A DNA stretch of 9,310 nt from Porticoccaceae bacterium (GTDB taxonomy: Bacteria; Pseudomonadota; Gammaproteobacteria; Pseudomonadales; Porticoccaceae). How positions within the stretch are numbered: the stretch's first letter is position 1; every line of letters starts with the position of its first letter. Under the pieces are notes generated by a model that saw only the letters and a list, made by a program, of their open reading frames with translations, had not been told where the DNA came from and did no database searches. Position numbers and translations under genes: made by a program. The stretch lies in the NCBI GenBank assembly GCA_023255165.1, contig JALRJD010000161.1, positions 1 through 9,310 of the forward strand, read 5' to 3'. Positions 1 through 6,579 of this stretch are shown in pieces.

Positions 1-1334
1 AAGACTTCGTGGCCACCCTCCTCTTCCCACAGAATCGACATCCGCTCGATGGTCCAGGCGACAATCACGGTCGGGAAAAAGGTCACCTTGAGCACCTGAT
101 CGAGACCCAATTTGTAACTGGTCACCGCCAGCGCCGCCATCATCAGGATAACCATAATAATCACCGTCGCCACCCGCGCCACCAGCAGCAAATTAAGCCG
201 ACTGAGATAGGAGCGAATCCACAGCCCGGTGCCAAGCAAAACCAAAAAGATCAGCAAACCGACCAGCAGCGTGGTCTGGATAAACGCCAGTGCAATCAGC
301 ACCGGCATAAAGGTACCTGAGGTTTTAATTCCGACCAGCAGGCGCATAATCACCACTACCAGCGCCGCTACCGGTATCAGCAATAGCCCTTTGAAAATGC
401 CCTGCTGTTCCACGGGCAGGCTGTAAATCGAGAAATCCAACAGTGCAAACTCCTCGGAACGCTGCTCCATACCGAGCACCGCCTTGGCCGGGATACTGTT
501 GCTGACCAGGGCAAACTCAAGACTCGAATTGCGGCCACCGGAAATATTCAAAATCGCGCCATCGCCGCGCTGCCAGATATAAAAATTATTTGGTAGCCCA
601 ATGCTGGCGCTCTTTGGGTCGATCACAATCCAGCGTTCACCACTGTAGATTTCCAGCAGTGAACTGAGCGTCTGACGACGGCGACCATCTTCCAGCTCAA
701 TGCCGCGCAGCTCATGGGCACTGATATTGGCCGAAGCCAGTGTGTCGAGAATCAAGGTCAGCGAATCATCGGCATAGGAGTTAAGCAAAAACAGCACATC
801 CTGCTGCTGGGGATTGCGCAACAACTCCTGCAACAGCAGCAGGGTAAAGCTTTCATTGTCTGACGACTGTTGGGAAACTCGATCCACCAACCGATCCATG
901 GCGGCCTGCTGGTCGGCCTCCAGTAGCGGCTTGGTCGGCGGCGTAACGTCCAGCGCTGGCAACTCACGATCGGCATTGGCGCGGTAAATCTGCATTTTGT
1001 AATAGAGCGTGGTCGGCCGCTGCAGCGACTGCCGCGTCCAGCGCGCCTTACTGATCTCATCGCCCTCTTTGACAATGGAAAAACCAAATCCGGAGGAGAC
1101 AAAGTGTTCGTCGAGAATCACCCAGCCAGCCAGCGAGGCGGGCAGACGCAGCTCAACATTGATCGGCCCCTTGCCCGGTGTAAAACTGGTTTTCGATTCC
1201 ACTGTCCACACTTCCCGGTACTCGCCGGGCAATAACGGCAGATCAAGGCTGATCGCTTTATAGAGGGTCAGACCAACGCCCAGCGTAATCAGCATACCGG
1301 CGATCAGGGCAATTTGTATGCGCGAATTAATCAC
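1..1334 (-). CDS. Inactive transglutaminase domain fused to a multi-helix (7TM) membrane domain; 3' end cut by window edge
   Basis: The frame is open from a GTG at 1334 to the edge, giving 444 residues. An N-terminal membrane anchor (about residues 6-25) is followed by a soluble, probably periplasmic domain (about 30-305) and then hydrophobic helices from about 312. Five helices are visible; the rest lie beyond the edge. Segments such as IKTSGTFMPVLIALAFIQT, WIRSYLSRLNLLLVAR and FFPTVIVAWTIERMSILWEE match my memory of the Pfam families for an inactive transglutaminase fused to seven membrane helices. No cysteine occurs in the visible protein, and Ser224 appears to stand where a transglutaminase catalytic His would be (before LLEIYSGERWIVIDP), so transamidation is not expected. 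The GTG overlaps the end of the protease gene by 8 bp, which suggests translational coupling. The family is linked by gene neighbourhood to a pepsin-like protease and a RimK-type ATP-grasp. The molecular function is unknown; a binding or sensing role is inference. Confidence 0.9.
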   Translation of the reverse strand, partial: MINSRIQIALIAGMLITLGVGLTLYKAISLDLPLLPGEYREVWTVESKTSFTPGKGPINVELRLPASLAGWVILDEHFVSSGFGFSIVKEGDEISKARWTRQSLQRPTTLYYKMQIYRANADRELPALDVTPPTKPLLEADQQAAMDRLVDRVSQQSSDNESFTLLLLQELLRNPQQQDVLFLLNSYADDSLTLILDTLASANISAHELRGIELEDGRRRQTLSSLLEIYSGERWIVIDPKSASIGLPNNFYIWQRGDGAILNISGGRNSSLEFALVSNSIPAKAVLGMEQRSEEFALLDFSIYSLPVEQQGIFKGLLLIPVAALVVVIMRLLVGIKTSGTFMPVLIALAFIQTTLLVGLLIFLVLLGTGLWIRSYLSRLNLLLVARVATVIIMVILMMAALAVTSYKLGLDQVLKVTFFPTVIVAWTIERMSILWEEEGGHEV

Positions 1335-2013
1335 GATTTTGGTCTGCTCGTTTGGTCAATGTGTGGTGGCGACTGACATCGACAATCATATTATCGATAA
1401 GAAAATTGCGGCCAATTAACAGCGGGTACTCAAAATCGGCGCGATCGGAGAGATTGACATCAATGCGCGAACGAATCTCACCCACCGTCACCCACATACG
1501 CACCACATAGCGTCTCTCGTCAGGGAAGCCAGCCTGTTTAATCCGCACCCGGCGTCGCAATCTCAGCTCCTGTTGATAGGTGCTACCGGTCACCGCATCG
1601 CGCAGCACAAAGCGCACGTAGCGTTTGCCATCTTTCTCGACCAGTTGAATATCCTCAGCGTGGATCGATGTGGTGTCAGCGCCGGTATCAATGCGTGCCT
1701 CAATCCACAGATCCGCCGGCTGCACCCGCGCCCACTCCACTGCACCAACAATCGGCAGATGCATTTTCCCCGCGGTGGTGGCAAGCGGCGGCAGCGGTGC
1801 GGCAACGGTTTTGGTGACAATGCGCTCAACCACCTGTGGCTCCGGGCAGCTCTGCGTCTCAACTGGTGGCGGGCTGACCTCTTGCGGCGCGGCACATTCC
1901 ATGGATGGCGCCAAATCAGTAAGCAGTGAACAGCTGACGCCCAACATAAGGATTGGCAACGCGACAACCAGTCTCAACAGCGACAAACAGCGTTTATCCG
2001 CTCGACTTTTCAA
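1327..2013 (-). CDS. Retropepsin-like aspartic protease of the RimB / 'ATP-dependent zinc protease' family (PF05618), probable lipoprotein
   Basis: This is a 228-residue protein with a basic start (MKSRADKR), a hydrophobic core and a lipobox-like LGVSC ending at Cys28, followed by a Pro-rich linker. The protease domain covers about residues 87-218. It carries the retropepsin motif ARIDTGADTTSIHA, with catalytic Asp109, and a late PLLIGRNFLIDNMIVDVS segment typical of the fold. The family name 'zinc protease' is historical; DTG points to an aspartic enzyme acting as a dimer. RimB of Pseudomonas trims glutamate tails in the cytoplasm. A lipoprotein signal argues for a periplasmic target here, perhaps the membrane protein encoded next. 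Ser at +2 suggests sorting to the outer membrane. Start choice: the longest frame begins at a TTG at 2028 with no ribosome site, whereas the TTG at 2013 lies 9 nt after GGAG. The gene follows the VOC gene by 23 nt. Confidence 0.88.
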   Translation of the reverse strand: MKSRADKRCLSLLRLVVALPILMLGVSCSLLTDLAPSMECAAPQEVSPPPVETQSCPEPQVVERIVTKTVAAPLPPLATTAGKMHLPIVGAVEWARVQPADLWIEARIDTGADTTSIHAEDIQLVEKDGKRYVRFVLRDAVTGSTYQQELRLRRRVRIKQAGFPDERRYVVRMWVTVGEIRSRIDVNLSDRADFEYPLLIGRNFLIDNMIVDVSRHHTLTKRADQNRD

Positions 2014-2022
2014 AGCGATTAA

Positions 2023-2026
2023 CTCC
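2023..2026 (-). promoter_or_regulatory. Ribosome binding site that decides the protease start
   Basis: On the minus strand GGAG at 2026-2023 precedes the TTG at 2013 by 9 nt. The upstream in-frame TTG at 2028 overlaps this GGAG and has nothing purine-rich before it. The 2013 start also yields a normal short basic n-region for the lipoprotein signal. Confidence 0.6.
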
Positions 2027-2036
2027 AATTTTCGGA

Positions 2037-2402
2037 TTACTGGTCAGTCAGAGGGTGAGACCAAACGGCAAATTCGTTGCCAGCGGGCTCAGTGAAGTGG
2101 AAGCGTCGTCCACCGGGAAAGGAAAAAATGGGTTTAACGATGGTGCCGCCAGCTGCTTCGACTTTGCTCTGGGTCTGTTCCAGATTATCACTAAAGAACA
2201 CTGCCAGAGCGCTGCCCTCGGCACTGCGGGCGGCGAGATCGGCGGCATAAAAACCACCGTCGATTCCGGCATTGGCAAACGCGCTGTAGTCAGGGCCATA
2301 GTCGCTAAAGTCCCAGCCAAACACGGCACTGAAAAAAGCCTTGCTGCTGGCAAGGTCACGGCTGGGGAATTCAAGATAATCGATTTTTTCGTGCTGGCTC
2401 AT
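2037..2402 (-). CDS. VOC family (glyoxalase / bleomycin-resistance fold) protein
   Basis: This 121-residue protein has the usual length of a single VOC protein built from two beta-alpha-beta-beta-beta modules. The first module opens with KIDYLEFPSRDLASSKAFFSAVFGW. The second ends with RRFHFTEPAGNEFAVWS, the typical closing strand. Glu11 and Glu110 occupy positions where VOC enzymes usually bind a metal, and His102 is nearby, so metal binding is possible but not shown. The substrate cannot be read from the sequence: members include glyoxalases, dioxygenases and resistance proteins, and many small ones are uncharacterised. The start is supported by AGGAGA seven nt before the ATG. The gene stands first in a co-directional set with the protease and the inactive transglutaminase protein, and a candidate promoter lies upstream. 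Any functional link to those two genes is only positional. Confidence 0.93.
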   Translation of the reverse strand: MSQHEKIDYLEFPSRDLASSKAFFSAVFGWDFSDYGPDYSAFANAGIDGGFYAADLAARSAEGSALAVFFSDNLEQTQSKVEAAGGTIVKPIFSFPGGRRFHFTEPAGNEFAVWSHPLTDQ

Positions 2403-2443
2403 GCCCGGCTCTCCTGCGCTACGGTCGTCAGATTACTCCTATG

Positions 2444-2478
2444 AAATACTTTTAAAAACTAATTTTATAAAAGTATTT
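2444..2478. repeat. AT-rich perfect inverted repeat upstream of the VOC gene
   Basis: The arms AAATACTTTTA (2444-2454) and TAAAAGTATTT (2468-2478) are perfect 11-bp inverted copies separated by 13 bp. The stem can be extended inward through AAAA/TTTT with a two-base bulge. Only one pair per arm is G:C, so the RNA hairpin would be weak, and no U-run follows it on the minus strand. It overlaps the candidate -10 of the VOC gene promoter, so a DNA operator is a reasonable reading. It could also be a chance feature of AT-rich promoter DNA. Confidence 0.5.
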
Positions 2479-2499
2479 TTATCCAAAGTACCCTGACAA
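2472..2499 (-). promoter_or_regulatory. Candidate sigma70-type promoter for the VOC-protease-transglutaminase set
   Basis: On the minus strand TTGTCA (2499-2494, five of six matches to the -35 consensus) is followed after 16 bp by AATACT (2477-2472, four of six matches to the -10). It lies 70 bp ahead of the VOC start and after the secF terminator-like hairpin, the expected place for a new transcription unit. The -10 match is modest and TATAAA at 2469-2464 is an alternative. Confidence 0.35.
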
Positions 2500-2520
2500 A
2501 CATAGCACAGGTAAAACCAG

Positions 2521-2552
2521 CTGGCGGATCAGCGGATAGTGATCCGAACCAG
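2521..2552 (-). terminator. Terminator-like hairpin after secF
   Basis: Arms CGGATCA (2525-2531) and TGATCCG (2540-2546) pair perfectly around an 8-nt loop. Outer CTGG (2521-2524) and CCAG (2549-2552) extend the stem across a two-base bulge. It starts 5 nt after the secF stop. On the minus strand it is followed by CTGGTTTT, so the T-run is short and slightly displaced. It could be a weak intrinsic terminator or a 3' stabilising hairpin for secDF mRNA. Confidence 0.5.
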
Positions 2553-2556
2553 AATA

Positions 2557-3471
2557 TTAAGGCAGGTCGTCAACCAACTCACCTTCAACCGGCTCAAGCA
2601 GATCTTCGCGGTCAACCTTCAGCGCCAGCATCACCGTGGCCGCCACATAGATAGATGAGTAGGTACCAATACCCACACCGACCATCAGCGCCACAGCAAA
2701 GTTGTGAATCAGCTCGCCGCCAATAAAGAACAGCGCCACCAGCACCAGCATGGTGGTCAGCGAGGTATTGATGGTGCGCCACAGGGTCTGCGACAGTGAT
2801 TCGTTGATCACCTCAATCGGGGTCGCCTTGCGAATCTTGCGGAAATTTTCACGGATGCGATCCGAGACCACAATGGTGTCGTTAAGCGAATAACCCACCA
2901 CCGCCAGAATCGCCGCCAGCACAGTGAGGTCAAACTCAAGACCAGTGATGGAGAAAAAGCCAAGTGTGATAATCACGTCGTGGGCTAGCGCCAACACCGC
3001 GCCAATGGCAAATTTAAGCTGGAAACGTACCGCTACATAGAGCATTACCACCGCCAGTGCGGTGAGCATGCCGAGGCCGCCATCTTCACGCAGCTCTTCA
3101 CCGATCTGCGGCCCAACAAAGTCAACCCGACGCAGCTCAACTGTTTGGCTGGCGCTCTGCAGCACTGCGTAGACCTGCTCGGAAAGCCCCTGCTCAGGCT
3201 TGCCCTGCAAACGAATCAGCACATCGGTTTCAGAACCGTAATGAACCACAACCGGGCCTTCAAAACCGGCCTCTTCAAGCCGCTGGCGAATATCCGACAC
3301 ATCCGCTGGCTGCTGATAGCCCACTTCAATCTGGGTGCCACCGGAAAAGTCCAGACCCAACACCATGCCTTTGGTGGCCAGCGAAAAAATCGACGCCGCT
3401 AGCAACAGCGTGGAGAAACCCAACGCAAGCTTGCGCAGCCCCATAAAGTTGTACACTTTTAAGTCAGTCAT
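2557..3471 (-). CDS. secF: Protein translocase subunit SecF
   Basis: SecF pairs with SecD in the inner membrane and uses the proton gradient to help pull proteins across through SecYEG. The 304-residue product has an N-terminal helix (about 11-33), the LGLDFSGGTQIEV motif (38-50) at the start of the periplasmic domain, and five C-terminal helices from about 133. GYSLNDTIVVSDRIREN (193-209) is the conserved fourth-helix motif with acidic residues Asp198 and Asp204. The length is close to the 323 residues of E. coli SecF. The frame stays open upstream to 3513 inside secD, but the ATG at 3471 has AGGA eight nt before it and gives the normal N-terminus MTDLKVYNFMG. Ten bp separate it from secD, so the two are surely cotranscribed. 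A hairpin follows the stop. Confidence 0.98.
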   Translation of the reverse strand: MTDLKVYNFMGLRKLALGFSTLLLAASIFSLATKGMVLGLDFSGGTQIEVGYQQPADVSDIRQRLEEAGFEGPVVVHYGSETDVLIRLQGKPEQGLSEQVYAVLQSASQTVELRRVDFVGPQIGEELREDGGLGMLTALAVVMLYVAVRFQLKFAIGAVLALAHDVIITLGFFSITGLEFDLTVLAAILAVVGYSLNDTIVVSDRIRENFRKIRKATPIEVINESLSQTLWRTINTSLTTMLVLVALFFIGGELIHNFAVALMVGVGIGTYSSIYVAATVMLALKVDREDLLEPVEGELVDDLP

Positions 3472-3481
3472 GAGCTTGGTC

Positions 3482-5326
3482 CTAAATCCACAGGGTTTTA
3501 ATTTTGCGGCCACCGATAACCAGATTTACCAGTCCACGGGTCATCACAATCGAGGTAAACATGGAGGTCAAAATACCGATCGAAAGCGTCACGGCGAAAC
3601 CCTGCACCGGGCCGGAGCCAATCAGGAACAGAATCAGCGCCACAATCAGGGTGGTGATATTGGCATCGAGAATGGAGACAAAGGCGCGGTCGTATCCGGC
3701 ACTGATTGAGCCCTGAATCGACCCTCCGGCGGCCAGCTCCTCGCGAATACGTGAGAAGATCAACACGTTGGCATCCACCGCCATGCCCACTGTCAACACA
3801 ATACCGGCAATGCCGGGCAGTGTAAGGGTGGCGCCGAGCAGCGACATAAAGGCAACCAGCAGAACCAGATTCATGCCCAGAGCGATATTGGCAAACACAC
3901 CAAAGCCACGGTAGACCGCCAGCATAAATAACAGCACCAACCCCATACCGACCATAACCGACTTGACACCCAGGTCGATATTATCCGCTCCCAGCGATGG
4001 GCCGATGGTGCGTTCTTCAACTATGTACATCGGCGCAGCCAGCGCACCGGCGCGTAGCAACAGCGCCAGTTCCGAAGATTCACGCTGCTCGAGACCGGTG
4101 ATTCGAAACTGCTTGCCAAGCTGTGCCTGAATGGTCGCCAGGCTGATAATATTTTTTTCAACAAATGGCACCGGGGTCAGCACCAGTTCGCCATTTTCAT
4201 CGACGGACTTTTCCAGCTTGGTTTTAAACTCAATAAACAACACGCCGAGTCGCCGACCTATATTGTCTCTGGTGGCATAACCCATCTGCCAGCCGCCCTT
4301 GGCATCGAGGGTGATATTGACCTGCGGACGGCCATTTTCATCAAAGCTGGCGCGGGCATCGGTAACATTTTCACCGGTAATCACCGCCTTGCTCTCCAGT
4401 CGCGCGTCGGGGCCCTGACCGCTGGGGTTGCGGAACTCAAAGATCTCGCCGGCACGATCGGCGGCTTCAAGACGAAACTCCAGGTTGGCGGTCTTGCCGA
4501 TAATGCGCTTGGCCTCGGCGGTGTCCTGCACGCCGGGCAACTCGACTACAATCCGATTTTTGCCCTGGCGCGACACCAGTGGCTCGGAGACACCGAGCTC
4601 GTTGACGCGGTTGCGCAGCGAGGTCAGGTTTTGCTTGATGGCATTATCTTCAAGTTCGCGTGTCGCCAGTTCACTGAGCTTAAGCACCAGCGAGAGCGGA
4701 TTTTGCCCCTGTTCCGACAGCGGTTGCAGATCGCGGTATTGGGTGCGCACCAGAGTCTTGGCGCGCTCAACTTCCTGTTCATCGCGGAACTGACCAATAA
4801 TCTGGTTTTGGCTGAGTTCAAAGCTGCGATAGCGGATGCGCTCGTCGCGCAGTGCTGTCTTGATCTCTTCAATGTCGCCTTCAAGGCGGGTTTTCAAGGC
4901 TGAGTCGAGGTCCACCTCAAGCAGAAAGTGCACACCGCCACTAAGGTCGAGACCCAGTTTCATCGGCATGCCACCGAGGTCGCGCAGCCAGTCAGGCGTG
5001 GTGGGCGCCAGATTGAGTGCAACTATGTAGTCGCCGCCCATACCTGCCTGGATCACCTCTTTGGCGCGCAATTGCATATTGGCGTCTTTCAGCCGGATCA
5101 GTAGCGCCTCACCATTGGCCTCTCCGTCGAAGTGCGCAATGCCCGCTTCATCGAGAGATTGCTCAACTTTTTCCAGCACCGCGGCGTCAATCTGCATCGC
5201 GCCGCTTTGGCCCGACAGCTGAATCGCGGGGTCTGGCGGGTAGAGATTTGGGGCTGCATAGATAAAGCCAAAGGCGATAACCAGGATGATTGTTATGTTC
5301 TTCCACAGGGGAAATTTATTAGGCAT
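3482..5326 (-). CDS. secD: Protein translocase subunit SecD
   Basis: SecD is the larger half of the SecDF accessory complex that completes Sec-dependent export. The 614 residues match the E. coli length (615). The N-terminus MPNKFPLWKN leads into the first membrane helix (about 11-25), followed by the NLYPPDPAIQLSG segment. The large periplasmic P1 domain contains MKLGLDLSGGVHFLLEVDL (122-140), and IVVELPGVQDTAEAKRIIG lies near 259-277. Five helices follow from about 455, including VGMAVDANVLIFSRIREE (513-530). Asp518 there corresponds to E. coli Asp519, which is needed for proton-driven export. The ATG has only a weak ribosome site, but no other start gives the expected N-terminus. Upstream is a 98-bp spacer after tgt, where yajC would normally lie; a TATAAT in the spacer suggests transcription separate from tgt. 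Confidence 0.99.
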   Translation of the reverse strand: MPNKFPLWKNITIILVIAFGFIYAAPNLYPPDPAIQLSGQSGAMQIDAAVLEKVEQSLDEAGIAHFDGEANGEALLIRLKDANMQLRAKEVIQAGMGGDYIVALNLAPTTPDWLRDLGGMPMKLGLDLSGGVHFLLEVDLDSALKTRLEGDIEEIKTALRDERIRYRSFELSQNQIIGQFRDEQEVERAKTLVRTQYRDLQPLSEQGQNPLSLVLKLSELATRELEDNAIKQNLTSLRNRVNELGVSEPLVSRQGKNRIVVELPGVQDTAEAKRIIGKTANLEFRLEAADRAGEIFEFRNPSGQGPDARLESKAVITGENVTDARASFDENGRPQVNITLDAKGGWQMGYATRDNIGRRLGVLFIEFKTKLEKSVDENGELVLTPVPFVEKNIISLATIQAQLGKQFRITGLEQRESSELALLLRAGALAAPMYIVEERTIGPSLGADNIDLGVKSVMVGMGLVLLFMLAVYRGFGVFANIALGMNLVLLVAFMSLLGATLTLPGIAGIVLTVGMAVDANVLIFSRIREELAAGGSIQGSISAGYDRAFVSILDANITTLIVALILFLIGSGPVQGFAVTLSIGILTSMFTSIVMTRGLVNLVIGGRKIKTLWI

Positions 5327-5356
5327 GGCGAAACAGTCCAGTCAATTCAGCGGCGC

Positions 5357-5362
5357 ATTATA
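5357..5362 (-). promoter_or_regulatory. Perfect -10 box (TATAAT) ahead of secD
   Basis: On the minus strand TATAAT lies 30 bp before the secD ATG, which would give an untranslated leader of roughly 24 nt. No convincing -35 hexamer sits 16-18 bp upstream (CCCAAC is the 17-bp position), and there is no extended TGn element. It is therefore either a promoter dependent on an activator or a chance match, but its place in the tgt-secD gap supports use. Confidence 0.35.
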
Positions 5363-5424
5363 GCGGCATTAGAGTCTTAGTTGGGGGCGGAATTGTCGAT
5401 TTAAAGGCTTTGCTGACAAGCGGC

Positions 5425-6579
5425 CTAAACTTCAGGTCCGGACTTGCCCTGCTTGCGATAAAACTCATCGGCAAATGCATCCAGACGACCTTCGGCAATC
5501 GCCCCGCGCAGCGCCGCCATCAAAGTCTGATAAAAACGCAAATTATGGATGGTATTTAACTGCGCGCTCAGCATTTCGCCGCAGCGCTCAAGATGGTGCA
5601 GATAGCCACGACTGAAGTTGCTGCAGGTGTAGCAGTCACACTCGGCATCCAGGGGCGCGGTGTCGTGGCGATGGCGCGCATTGCGAATCTTGATCACACC
5701 AGTGCTAGTGAACAGATGGCCGTTGCGCGCATTGCGAGTCGGCATCACACAGTCAAACATATCGATGCCACGGCGCACGCCTTCAACAAGATCTTCCGGT
5801 TTGCCTACGCCCATCAGGTAGCGCGGACGATCTTCGGGCATCTGATGGGCCAGATGATCGAGAATCCGCATCATATCTTCTTTGGGCTCACCCACCGACA
5901 GCCCGCCAATCGCATAACCATCAAACCCTATATCGACCAATCCCTGCAGGGATTCATCGCGCAGCGATTCGAACATGCCGCCCTGAACAATGCCAAACAA
6001 CGCCGCGGGGTTGTCGCCATGGGCCGCTTTGCTGCGCGCCGCCCAGCGCAACGACAACTGCATGGAGTCGCGCGCCTGTTTTTCAGTGGCCGGGTGTGGC
6101 GTGCACTCGTCAAAGATCATCACAATATCGCTGCCGAGATCGCGCTGAACCTGCATCGAGGTTTCCGGATCGAGAAACACCGGACTGCCATCAATCGGCG
6201 ACTGAAACTTGACCCCCTCTTCGCTGATCTTGCGCATATCGCCGAGACTGAATACCTGAAAACCACCGGAATCGGTGAGGATCGGCCCCTGCCACTGGGC
6301 AAAATCATGCAGATCGCCGTGGCCTTTAATCACCTCGGTGCCTGGGCGCAGCATCAGATGAAAAGTGTTGCCAAGAATAATCTCCGCACCAATTTCAACG
6401 ATGTCCTTTGGCAACATGCCTTTGACCGTGCCGTAAGTGCCCACCGGCATAAATGCCGGAGTCTGCACCGAGCCGCGCGGAAAACGGATCTCGCCACGGC
6501 GCGCCTTGCCATCGGTCGCCGACACGGAAAAATCCATAAAGCAGTCGCGAGACGCTGCGATTTCAGGCTGATCGATCAT
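5425..6579 (-). CDS. tgt: tRNA-guanine(34) transglycosylase
   Basis: Tgt exchanges guanine at the wobble position of tRNAs with GUN anticodons (Asp, Asn, His, Tyr) for the queuosine precursor preQ1, in the cytoplasm. The 384-residue product matches E. coli Tgt (375) along its length with a longer N-terminus. LTDSGGFQVFSLG carries Asp103 (E. coli Asp89), and GIDMFDCVMPTRNARNG carries the nucleophile Asp276 (E. coli Asp264). The zinc site is complete: Cys314, Cys316, Cys319 and His345. The ATG at 6579 overlaps the queA stop as ATGA and has GAGGA nine nt ahead. An internal Met15 aligns with the E. coli start, so the first 14 residues could be untranslated. The order queA-tgt is the normal one, and QueA acts on the Tgt product. 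Confidence 0.99.
   Translation of the reverse strand: MIDQPEIAASRDCFMDFSVSATDGKARRGEIRFPRGSVQTPAFMPVGTYGTVKGMLPKDIVEIGAEIILGNTFHLMLRPGTEVIKGHGDLHDFAQWQGPILTDSGGFQVFSLGDMRKISEEGVKFQSPIDGSPVFLDPETSMQVQRDLGSDIVMIFDECTPHPATEKQARDSMQLSLRWAARSKAAHGDNPAALFGIVQGGMFESLRDESLQGLVDIGFDGYAIGGLSVGEPKEDMMRILDHLAHQMPEDRPRYLMGVGKPEDLVEGVRRGIDMFDCVMPTRNARNGHLFTSTGVIKIRNARHRHDTAPLDAECDCYTCSNFSRGYLHHLERCGEMLSAQLNTIHNLRFYQTLMAALRGAIAEGRLDAFADEFYRKQGKSGPEV

Noticed and set aside
1..1334. Active transglutaminase
   Set aside because: There is no cysteine in the visible protein and the catalytic His position is not conserved.
1573..2444. Several plus-strand frames of 118-163 codons
   Set aside because: They are antisense to the protease and VOC genes and their translations look like low-complexity shadows.
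3472..3513. A longer SecF start inside secD
   Set aside because: The extra 14 residues are not seen at normal SecF N-termini, and the ATG at 3471 has a good ribosome site.
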